Source: Patiria pectinifera (lineage: Eukaryota; Echinodermata; Asteroidea; Valvatida; Asterinidae). Taken from it: a stretch of 64,000 nucleotides of DNA. Positions 54,958 through 64,000 of the stretch are shown here, piece after piece. The notes beneath the pieces were generated by a model. That model made no database searches, was not told the DNA's origin, and worked only from the letters and a program-made list of their open reading frames with translations. Made by a program: the position numbers and the translations under genes. Location: positions 10,380,863 through 10,444,862 of the forward strand of contig CM057135.1 in NCBI GenBank assembly GCA_029964075.1. Reading direction: 5' to 3'. The first letter of the stretch is position 1; every line of letters begins with the position of its first letter.

Positions 54958-57403
54958 ATGAGTGATTTTGAGTCGTTAAAAAAGCAGAAACTACACTGTT
55001 AAAAAAATCTCTGTTCATTAACAGTTGATTCTATTGTCAATTGGCATTACAGGAGTTACTGTTTTTGCACAGTATATTCTACTGTTTCTTTTTTCTCTGT
55101 ACATTAACAGCAGATTCTACTTTATTTGATATTGTTCAATTACAGGAGATTCTACTGTTTTGCAACAGATGATTAAGTGTTGTCGTTTTGTAACCTAACA
55201 GCATCTTCGCTGTTTTTGTTTGTTCCTTAACAACTCTCTGTCACTGGACAAAAGGTTGTTTTTGTTTAAACGGTGATTATTAATGGGGGCCGATAAACGA
55301 CAAAGTGTTCATGTTTGTATCGAGGATTGCGAATGACAGGTCCTGTGTGAGCTTCAGTTCACAGATATTCTCGTATAATGAACGTACTTCACATGCAGAT
55401 ACTTGTAACACGTCATGTAATGGCGGTGCTATCGATAAAACTCATGAACGTTCGAATGTAGATGCTTGCACGTTGGCTTACGGCGAGTCATGCTGCAATG
55501 ACAACCAGGCAACTTTCAACTGATGTTGTCGTTGACAATCAGGCTTACAAACTGAAACCGCTTCTATATAGCGCTTCTCCTTGAGAATGATAGTCATTTA
55601 CAATACAAATACAAACATGTAAGCAGAAACGGATAAGTAAATTTGCTCCAAGCTGCTACAACATCACACTCACGCGTGGCATACGCACGGACGCAACGGG
55701 AAGTTGTATGTTAATAGTATAGTCCGACTCCCGCGCGCGCCTTCCTTGGCAACATACTGGTACCCTTCAGCGTTTATGCCACAGTAACGTTGCACTACTA
55801 CCGCCTACCTGGGAAAAATCACGCGATACGGCCGAACCCTGTACAAAAAAAGATGATTCTCTGTTGACCGACAGCGATGTGACTGTGTTCTAACAGAGTC
55901 GAAACGGGGGGGCTTGTTCAAAACATGATGTTCCTTGTGCGTGCACAGAATTTTAGTTTAACAGCGAATATTCCGTAACCAAACAGAGGAATGGAGAAAA
56001 CTGTACGTAAGCAGGAACACATTTGTAGATTTACAGAAAAATCCGAAAACAGTAACATCTACTGTAAATTTACAGAAATTTCATCAGAAAAACAACTGTT
56101 AAATAACGCAATTTTTTACAGTGTAGGTATAGCTGATCAGGTAACGAAACACGTAAATCAAAATGTAGCCAAGGCAACCGGGCTAACGCATCAAGCTGCA
56201 TCCCAGGCAAAGTTTTTAAACAGCACTTAACCCACCCAGTGAACTGGAGGTCAAAGTTAATAATACCAAGGGGTTTTCAAGCTTGTTTCCCGACTTAACC
56301 TCGGACTATAAATTGCCTCACATCACAACGGACTAAACGCGAGCAACCGTTACGTTTGGGCCATCTTTAACTTCTATTTATATTTTACGGTCAGAAAGAT
56401 CCTGTACGACTTTGCCGCTCCTTTACCGGGAGATGACGCATTTAACGCTTTAGACAACATTTATCATCACAGAGCATGTACCGGTACCTGTTTGTTGTTT
56501 GGCATAGATCAAAACAAGTCTTTTAAACAGACGAGAGACACAAACTCTAACGGTTTGGGTACCTCATACATATTTAATAAGGGCAAGTTTGTGGCGGTTG
56601 GTGAATGCGATAGAGCATTACCCGACAACCCCAACGTTATTTACGGCGGCTATCACGGTCTAGATAGTCCTAGAAAGAGTGGAAGCCATTACGTTCCTTG
56701 GACGGTTATTTACATCGAACAAAATGAATCGGTACAAAAGGCTTGGTTAGATTTATACCCGACACGAGTTCGTTTACCCCCGCAGGAATCATAAGGATCA
56801 ACGAATCAATCAGATCTTACGTGTACGCTTTATTAGGTGCGCAGGCTCAAATAAAAACGAGCGTATTAACACCGGGCACCGGATGAGATGCTCAGAGACA
56901 ATTTAACGTCATCGTAGAAAACATCACCAACGCGGAAGACAACATGGACACGAGTATCGATCAATTTCAAGACTCTTTGCAGTATGCCAGAACGCCTTTA
57001 AATTTTGTGGTGAAACTGGGTTGTATTTAATTCCATCTGATATAAACTTGACGGTTGAAACGCACGATGTAATAACAATCTTCAAATTGCTACCCAGAGT
57101 ATGAAAACTGGTTTGGTGTCGGAAATAAACTCACAACCTCAACCGGACGACTCTTTTGATGACACCGATTACGTCGCGCCACCAACACCCCCAGAGCCTA
57201 TGACAAACGATGTTGTATCACCAACACCAGCACCTACACCCTCACCAACACCAGCACCAGCACCCTCACCTACAGTTTTAACCCAAGAACCCACGAAACT
57301 GCAAACTCACCAAGACGAAAATTTATCGTTGACGGTAGGAATGTTAGCTATCTTTGGCATGGGTATTTTGGCTTACGAGGTAACGCAATCAGTCACACTC
57401 TAA
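54958..57403 (+). pseudogene. virus-like cluster membrane-anchored protein, split by a MITE
   Basis: Starts MSDFESLKKQKL at 54958, is interrupted after 12 codons by the 1.13 kb element (54994-56123), and resumes in frame at 56126 with QNVAKATGLTHQAASQAKFL. It then passes through frameshifted segments: YHHRACTGTCLLFGIDQNKS, GECDRALPDNPNVIYGGYHG, SGSHYVPWTVIYIE (56440-56794), then RSYVYALLGAQAQIK and TPLNFVVKLGC (56800-57030). The end is a proline-rich stalk of APTPSP repeats and a C-terminal hydrophobic helix MLAIFGMGILAYEV (57101-57403). The layout, a soluble domain, Pro-rich stalk and tail anchor, fits a virion surface or membrane protein. Frame changes occur near 56230, 56300-56440, 56795, 56886 and 57030-57100. 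I recall similar proteins from cnidarian genomes. Confidence 0.55.
54994..56123. mobile_element. CACTGT-terminal non-autonomous element (copy 2), inside a virus-like gene
   Basis: Begins CACTGTTAAAAAAATCTC and ends CAATTTTTTACAGTG with TA at both borders (54992-54993, 56124-56125). It is the inverted counterpart of 7275-8385. It interrupts the gene starting at 54958, and the coding frame on both sides is continuous if one TA is removed with it. Confidence 0.85.
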
Positions 57404-57447
57404 TAAAAAAAAGGCCTTACCAACTTTGTGCTGGTAAGGCTTTTTTG
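57404..57447. terminator. hairpin between convergent virus-like genes
   Basis: AAGGCCTTACCA, a nine-base loop, then TGGTAAGGCTTTTTT form a near-perfect stem flanked by A-run and T-run. It sits immediately after the stop of the plus gene and about 30 bp before the stop of the minus gene, as a bidirectional terminator would. Function is inferred. Confidence 0.6.
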
Positions 57448-57475
57448 GGGGTTTAAACTTTAATAACAACTATTA

Positions 57476-58181
57476 CTACCATCGTTTTTGCAAGTACGCC
57501 AACACCAAGGCTCCCACACCCGAAAATACAGCCCACACGTGTTCGGCCAACCACGATACAGACTTACTCAGCGCGTTAAATATCCAACTTAATACGCTGC
57601 CTATGATACCCGGCAGAGCACCCAACGCGCTCACTCCGAGTTTTTAAAGAGCAGATGCAAAATTAGCGAGTTGTTTTGAAATCCACTCTTTTTATACCAC
57701 CTTTTGGTGGAGTCGGTTTTGGAGGTGTTGGCGATGGCGCGGGTGTGACACCCGCACTACGGTCACACCTTGTTCTCTGAACAGAGTTCTAATCTTTTCC
57801 GCCAGAGTCGTGTCGTCGCCTAATATTTTATTAATCGTTTCTTATTCTAGCGATCTGACTTTTGAGCCCTCGTTCGTTGGCTTTTGCGGCTTCTAATCTG
57901 GCGGATCTTTCAACGCTCAAGTCGCTCAATTTATGGTTTAACTCTCGTCGACCCTCTTCGCTGTGCGATTCGTCGAGTTCTTGTCTCGTGGCAGCTATCT
58001 CTCGGTCGAGTTCTGTGAGACGCGATAAAATAAAGTCTAGGTTACCTCTTAACGTCTGAAGACTTTTGTCTAAGCCCTGGAGTTCTCTGTAATTCAATCC
58101 TTCCGTTTGAGCGCCGGTGTCGCGTTGTAAATCGTCTATAATCTCGGTTACCTCATCGGTGACGCTGGGTAGTTCTGTCAT
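57476..58181 (-). pseudogene. virus-like cluster coiled-coil protein with C-terminal membrane-active region
   Basis: Starts MTELPSVTDEVTEIIDDLQR. A long coiled coil follows (QGLDKSLQTLRGNLDFILSR ... EIAATRQELDES). The frame stops at 57831, but the sequence continues in another frame with LGDDTTLAEKIRTLFREQGV. After a further shift comes a Pro/Gly linker, then EWISKQLAN, a stop (TAA near 57644), and GVSALGALPGIIGSVLSWIF / SKSVSWLAEHVWAVFSGVG / LVLAYLQKRW before TAG at 57476. The amphipathic Gly/Trp-rich end could disrupt or span membranes. Domain order matches a conserved uncharacterised protein of this cluster in other aquatic animals (memory). It has at least two frameshifts and one stop. 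Confidence 0.5.
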
Positions 58182-58220
58182 GGGGATACTCTCGGGTTGT
58201 ACTTGTTCGACCGGGTTAAT

Positions 58221-58675
58221 TTAATAATCCTTAAAACCCAATCTTGTTCTAATGAAATCTCTAGGTTTTAACCCTAACGCTTTTGCATTTTTTTCTCTAC
58301 TCAGTAGACCCAATATTTTTTAGGAATTTTTGCATTTTTTTCTCTACTCAGTAGACCCAATATTTTTTTAGGGGTTTCTTATATCCGTCAACCTTACTGG
58401 ACCTTTCTCCGTCTGGTAAAATAGACCGTCTTCATTGCTGACGAAATGTTCGAATTGTGGAAGTAACGGTTCGTCACCTCTGTTAAAATGTTTGTAAAAT
58501 CATCGACGCTATCACTTGTGATCACGTTTCTTTCTCGATATAAAACCTCATCTATGTCGGTAGTGAGGATTGGTGGTGCAAGAGTATCAAAAGTGTCATC
58601 TACATTGGTCTCTGCTACATCATCGTCGTCTTCGTTATTGTCAAAGGGATCTATCTCAGGTCCTCCTTCAGCCAT
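58221..58675 (-). pseudogene. virus-like cluster acidic N-terminus protein
   Basis: Starts MAEGGPEIDPFDNNEDDDDV, very acidic for the first 30 residues, then mixed. The first frame ends at 58394 (TRRRKVQ), and a short C-terminal segment with KALGLKPRDFIRTRLGFKDY ends at TAA 58221-58223. Between them is a ~45 bp tandem duplication (58277-58371). The start lies about 22 bp after the stop of the next gene upstream (58698). No enzymatic motif is visible. Confidence 0.45.
58277..58371. repeat. two-copy ~46 bp tandem duplication
   Basis: The block tttttctctactcagtagac followed by ccaatattttt occurs twice in tandem, starting near 58279 and 58326. It disrupts the minus-strand coding frame. Confidence 0.85.
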
Positions 58676-58736
58676 TTATTTAATAAACCTATTTAAATTA
58701 CGTCGTTTTGACGATACTGCCCGGTAGTATACCCTG

Positions 58737-61700
58737 CACGGCAGTTCCACATGCATAGCGCGTACACACAAAAAGGTTCTGTAATGCGTTAGTTCTGTAT
58801 TTGTGAACTCCAATGATGCAGGTGACGTCACACAACATGGCGCCGTCCACATACAGAAAAAAAACATCCATGTTTCGTCCCAAATAATGTCAAAATTAGA
58901 CACTTTAGAAATATGTTTTATTATCATAAATGACAAGCAATGACGGGATATGATGTTTTCTTTAGGAAATAAATGAGAAAGGGGTATAATTTATATGCTA
59001 AGGTGTGTTTTAGGGGAATTTTCGCCAACATTTTTGCAATGCGGGATGAATTTATTCGCGTATCGAAGACTTTTAAAAGCCTTCAATAAAAGCGAAACGC
59101 ACAATTTCAGAAGAAATGTTTATGTTGATACCATTATTCAGTTATGAAAATAGCCAAATCATACTTTTTCCTGGTTGGGTCGACATTTTAAAATAAAATA
59201 TAGACGTTGAAAGTCAGACTACGATTCCAAAGCTTCGCTGAGAATTCGGGCTGCAGCATCGCTGGTTCACGATCTAGTATCCCACTAATACATGCAAACT
59301 GGCGCGCGGGTACCAACTGGCCTAGCGCCGCGTGTGTTGTGTACACAAAAGCGCCGTACAACGTGTACACGTACATGTACATTGTACATGTGTACGTAAA
59401 ACCATCGCATTCGGGACAATCGAAAGACATTGAATAACAAATGCATAAAATGCAAAACAGATTACATGGAAATAAAGAACCATCTATATCTGTCTTTAGA
59501 TGAAAACACTCACTGTGGACAAAATAAACACACAATCCGAAATTCACAAATGTTTAGTGTTGTACAGTGAGTGAGTATTGTACAGCATATTAAAGCAGCC
59601 CAATCCAAAACCAAGCATGAATTTGCCATCAGTATAGCTAGACACTCTATCCTCTTAATTTTCTGGGGAAGTTGCTGACAATTAATTGGATCTATAGCTT
59701 AAACAAAACAATAACAAATAGGTTTTTGTTTGGCAATAAACGCATTCTTTATTTCACAACCAATCCATATCATTTAAAAACAAAAGTTTCATTTACAGAA
59801 GTGAAACTTCACAACAGCCATATTTTACAAGTAAATAAAGTGCACATGTAATGCAGGCATGAACTCAACTAGTGAAATCAGGTTTGGCAAATTATAAAAC
59901 TATGAAAAGCCTGAAAAATTAAGTAGGGTAGTTGCAGTTGATTCAAGAAAGTGATTCAAAAATTCAACTTTATGAAAGGGCAAATGGATTTAAGCATACC
60001 CTCACACCTGAAGACAGTAAAGGGTTTTTTTTATATTTATTTGTTATTAATATTTTGTTGGAGAAAGGAGCTTGCACTGCAGTTCAACTGCACTATTTCA
60101 TAAGTGGTGGTGATGGCAATTTCAGGTTTCAAATTTTCGCTTAATTAAAATTTCACATACGTACGTATACACGTACCTGGATGACCTGCACCCGCAGATT
60201 TACAAAGCACTACATCACTTCACAATTTGATGCAAACACAGTCTACTGTGAAGTTCTTTTCCAGTGTGAATGCATCATACATCGTCAATTTTGTTAAATA
60301 TTTTAAAGAAGTTTTCACAAGTACAATCGACGACTCTTGACTTTTCGACGACTATTTACTGTTCTTTGAATAAATACATAACATGAAAATACATGAACAT
60401 GTACATGTAGTCACCTTTTGTCCTTTAAATACACTACGACGTGTCGCACTTACAGCATATTTTGTGAAATGAATCACAGGATGCGTCATCCTAGGGATAC
60501 AATGATGCATCGTAGGTTACAATAAGTTTCATGAAATCAGGTACAGATTGTCATCGTCACTACGAACGACACTCTCGCACCCGTGTGTGCGCTGTACGCG
60601 CACGTGCTTACAGAACCGGGATATTTGGTGTTTACGAACTGATATCCGCCACAGTGCGGCACTTTTAGAGCGCACCCTGTACATTTTTGTTTTCACGAAC
60701 TGACACCCAAGCATGATGCAGCAATATCCGTGTACTTGTGCGATTATACATGTACAAATTTTTCATTAAAAAGCGATTTAATTGGTAAAATTAAGATCAG
60801 TGTCAGTTCGTGAAACCGAAAATGCATGGGTGCGCTCTAATAGTGTCGCACTGTGGGGGATGTCAGTTTGTGAAACAAAAAATATTCCGAATCTGTAAAT
60901 ACTCATGTGTGCGCAAGTGTCAGTTTGTGGTGACATTGACAAGATATATACTATCTGAAATGGCAATAAGGACAAAACAGAAACTGTCCTGATCAAAGAT
61001 TACCTCCAGTTATCTCTGAAATGCCCAAACTATCTCAATTCTCTCAACCCCCCCCCCCCACCCCCGGCAGTAAGATATTCATTATGAAATGTTTACGTCA
61101 ACTATGTTATTCAAGCATCTGGGACAGGGAGGCAGCTAACAGACTACACTTACCACTCCCAATTCAGATCACACTAAAAATATTTGTACATGTACTCCAC
61201 ACCATGGACTATCGGAAAGGTTTAGAGTGGGGGTTGGGCTGTTTGAATGAACATGGCCATGTCATGGCATCGTCAGGAACTGATACGGAGTTCAATCGCA
61301 ATGGGTGGGTAGTACAGATCAGATGCGGAGGAATCATAAGCTCGTCCATTATACCCGGCCATGCATGTCCTTGCCATCTTCAATCCAGAAATAGGAAGAA
61401 ACTCTTCAAAACCTGAAAGCACAACAAGAATATAACAAATGGAACAAAGTCAATGGGATACTTTGAGTTGCATGGTGGCAGCAAATACACCAGTCCTTTT
61501 CTGGTGTTGACGTCAATTTGAACATGTGCACATTAGGTTAAATGTGACGTAAAAAAATGAAAAGGACAGGTAAAAGGAAGCGTCTCAAAAGTATCTGTTG
61601 AAAATTATTGCCAGGTTATTTTCAAGATTGTTGTCTGTGCCTTTGCTGGGATTTTTCTTGCATTGAATATGACAGTACTGGAATATGAGTGTTAAAAACT

Positions 61701-63639
61701 ATAGAAGATAAGAAAGTTTCATATTTTATCTTTTTCTATAGGCACAGACATATACATGTACATGTAAACATGTACTTGTACATGATGTATGTACATGCAT
61801 GTACATACATGCCATGATCAATTTCTAAGTAAAATAATATCAAGATGCTCACCGATGAAAATTGTCAAATTTTCTGAAGGTATCCTTCGTCAGGGCAGGG
61901 TACGTCATCTGCGTGCCATGGTGGAATGCCGTACACTCCGCATAAGAAGAAATGTAGGCCAACCTCCTCCACAGCGTCCGAGAGACAACCAATAGGTCTA
62001 GATGGCAAATTTAAGTACACATTCAAGTTCATGTACAGTTACGTGACGTTTGTGTTTGTACACAACAAGAACAAGAGCATGCATTACATGGGTTTCGAGT
62101 AAACTCCGTACCCAACAATTAACCACAAGACTGTTACCCACTCGGTCCCTAACAGACGGGTCTGACCGTCTGAGACAGCATGGCCAACTCAGTTCCACTT
62201 CCAGGTCAACTTGGTCCCAGGTACAAATGTATAAAAGTCGGTCCAATGTCAACTAAGCATGCTAAGCATGCTAAGGGGGTAAGTCAAGTCATTTAAGTCC
62301 CAGGTCAAATTTGAAATAAATGGAAAAAAATACTCTACAATTAATTATATGACTGAGTGAGGGCAAAAAAGAAATAGCCTAATGTATTGACGGCCCCGGC
62401 AATGTAACTTGCATGTAGGGCCTACATGTCAAATCCTTTGTTTACGCATTTAGATTAGAACATACATGTACAGTACACAGTTTCCTTGAGAAGTTTTCAA
62501 GAACATTAATTAAATGAGCAATGTCAGGCTCCTGCCTGCAAAGAATGACCTCCATTCCTCCATTGTCCATCATCAACATGATCAAGACATCATTCATGTT
62601 CCTGCATGATGCATGCCAGCAAATCCTGACCACGCTGACCAAATTTTACATGAAATTTAAAAATCATAATGAAATTGGAGGATTCAGGACTGTTACTGTT
62701 AGAATTAAGCATTGTGATTATTTATTACGAATACTATTTTCTGGGTAATTGCAACTAGCAAGGCACACTGGGCAGAAATATTTCTTAGATGAAAGTCTTT
62801 TACATACACGAGTCGTTGCGTCGTCCAAAAGTGCGTGCTGTGGGATAGCTCAAGGCGCCTACGCTACGACTGTTTCATGTACGACATTACTGTAATGACT
62901 TCCTGTCATGGCGCGGCGTACGTACATTGTACACAAAATCCTTGTGTCGCAGGCTAAAAACAAGGAGAAACTACAAAAACTACATCTTCTGAGCAGAGTA
63001 AATACATAATCTGTCGGCTTACCTTTGAGATTTCCGTCTGAATCTCCGAAATCATGCCAAAACATGGCCACGAAGGTCCCCACTCGTCACGCCATGACAC
63101 TGCATGTGCACTTCGTACGTTGCGACTTGACGAATTCCTGTTTTATTCACCCTCAATATTGCCTAAAATCTCACGAAAGCATGTTGTCCCAAACCTTTCG
63201 TCCATATCAACGTGAACTTAGATAACTCATTTATTGAGATTGACCAAGTATGCGTCACAAAATTGCGTCTTACTTTATATAAATGATGTTTTCTCGAAGT
63301 GGAAATGAGGGCACGAAAACGCTAAATCGTACCAGGTCACAAGTCACACGCTGCATAAAAAATACACATTATCATAATTTGTGCACGCTAGATGGCAACT
63401 GTCGACCGTACATAGCTTCATTGATGGTTTGTTAAGCCTTATTTGGTAATCTGTTGCATATTCATGTTAATAAACCAATCAATTTTTATATCTTTCGCGG
63501 GGTATTTAAATCCACCAACGAAACAAAGGGATCGCTGCGCCTAAGGTTTATTTACATCGCGCTAGGGTGTCACGTGGTATTACCACTAACTCCATCTCGC
63601 CAACAGAGGGCGTACTTTTTTATGCGTGAAACTGCCGTG
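58737..63639. mobile_element. 4.9 kb element with CACGGCAG termini and CCTG target duplication
   Basis: Inverted ends CACGGCAGTTCCACATGCAT (left) and ATGCGTGAAACTGCCGTG (right). A perfect 4 bp duplication CCTG flanks it (58733-58736, 63640-63643). The interior has candidate minus-strand exons, for example one ending before a GTAAGC donor near 63024 (FVAMFWHDFGDSDGNLK), a 61855-61990 frame ending at a GTGAGC donor, and 61220-61417 starting after a TTTCAG acceptor. None shows a recognisable transposase core. The left 2 kb are non-coding. Superfamily is unknown; a 4 bp duplication is seen in several cut-and-paste groups. Confidence 0.75.
60598..60914. repeat. fold-back repeat inside the 4.9 kb element
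   Basis: Arms 60598-60706 and 60800-60914 are inverted copies (about 80% by eye), sharing GTGTCAGTTCGTGAAA, GGTGCGCTCTAA and CGCACTGTGG blocks, with a ~93 bp loop. No coding capacity. It may be a nested MITE or part of the host element. Confidence 0.65.
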
Positions 63640-63847
63640 CCTGGGTCACCAACCAATTTTGCGTGGCCAGAGCTCCACTTATAATACCCGTCAATTTACC
63701 CATATCTTCTACGCTTAGTTTATTTATATCCGGCGCTTTCATTTTGAGTAGTTTATTTCCTACCATGGCGTATCCCATCGAAAGACCCGATATGACGGCT
63801 CCGTGATAAATCGTATTTGCTATCCCGCTGGTGTCAAAGTTACTCAT

Positions 63848-64000
63848 TGTTTTTAATATAAACATTTTTACATTGCTGTTTATTCCATGTCTAGCAGTTG
63901 CCTTACTTTTTAGTACCAGCAACCCCAGTCCTACTACCGACGCTACAGCTCCCCACATCGCCCAAGAGCTGTAATTTACAGCATCGTCCGATGTTACATC
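63848..64000 (-). pseudogene. virus-like cluster membrane protein, C-terminal part, runs off the window
   Basis: The frame is open from the right edge: SDDAVNYSSWAMWGAVASVV followed by GLGLLVLKSKATA. It has one strong membrane helix and a basic tail. It reads straight into the start of the next small protein without a stop, so its own stop has probably been lost. It shows that the virus-like element continues to the right of this window. Confidence 0.45.

Larger units (their letters stand above)
58698..63847 (-). pseudogene. virus-like cluster small hydrophobic protein, split by a 4.9 kb element
   Basis: The N-terminal part is at 63640-63847 (MSNFDTSGIANTIYHGAVIS, two hydrophobic helices, then VEDMGKLTGIISGALATQNW). 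The last 12 codons and the TAA are at 58698-58736 (ending GSIVKTT). The two parts join in frame when the intervening element and one copy of its CCTG duplication are removed. The protein is about 80 residues with two membrane helices and a basic tail, matching a small conserved membrane protein that accompanies the other genes of this cluster elsewhere (memory). Apart from the insertion it appears intact. The next gene (58221-58675) follows within about 22 bp. Confidence 0.6.

Noticed and set aside
61021-61416. 131-codon plus-strand frame
   Set aside because: Starts in a poly-C run and shows no motif; overlapping minus-strand exons with splice signals are at least as likely, and neither is secure.

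Overview
The window is eukaryotic, AT-rich and gene-poor, and almost entirely mobile-element sequence. Phase-0/1/2 introns with GT-AG borders, metazoan retrotransposon families, frequent AGGCCTA-type words and dense TACATGTA-type palindromes suggest a marine invertebrate, most likely an ambulacrarian such as an echinoderm (inference from sequence style; no marker gene settles it). I found no rRNA, tRNA or CRISPR. Only one or two C2H2/Cys-rich exons could be host genes, and they resemble transposon-associated families.

Layout, left to right. 46-630: C2H2 zinc-finger exon (-). 1908-2774: AT-rich MITE-like block. 2776-6251: non-LTR retrotransposon (endonuclease plus reverse transcriptase), frameshifted, whose 3' end sits in a DIRS/tyrosine-recombinase-type gag pseudogene (6252-6994, -). 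7275-8385: non-autonomous TA-flanked element. 10695-18378: BEL/Pao LTR element (-) with both LTRs. 18385-22454: element with ~230 bp terminal inverted repeats and unrecognised ORFs. 22732-27267: spliced KDZ-type transposase gene, with a TTAA-flanked MITE in one intron and cut by a Ty3/gypsy element (27268-36137, -), which carries an extra C2H2 zinc-finger ORF. 37617-41303: zinc-binding exon split by a 3.5 kb TA-flanked transposon encoding a Cys-rich protein. 42843-45782: larger relative of the TTAA MITE. 46.5-48.8 kb: minisatellites, a MITE and a LINE endonuclease fragment.

The most interesting part is 51189-58736 plus 63640-64000: a decayed cluster of small, closely packed, intronless genes on both strands that looks like an integrated dsDNA-virus-like element (Polinton/adintovirus-like or a related lineage). 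It has a TFIIB/VLTF3-like zinc-ribbon factor, a jelly-roll-like structural protein, several membrane or coiled-coil proteins, a hairpin between convergent genes and a fourfold hairpin repeat. Two younger elements have jumped into it: the 1.13 kb TA-flanked element (54994-56123, an inverted relative of 7275-8385) and a 4.9 kb element with CACGGCAG termini and a perfect CCTG target duplication (58737-63639). Removing the latter on paper makes the cluster continuous to the right edge, so the virus-like element extends beyond the window. No polymerase or integrase of this element is visible here.

All protein family names come from motif reading, not from searches. Nearly every coding unit has stops or frameshifts, so the window reads as layered mobile-element history rather than working genes.
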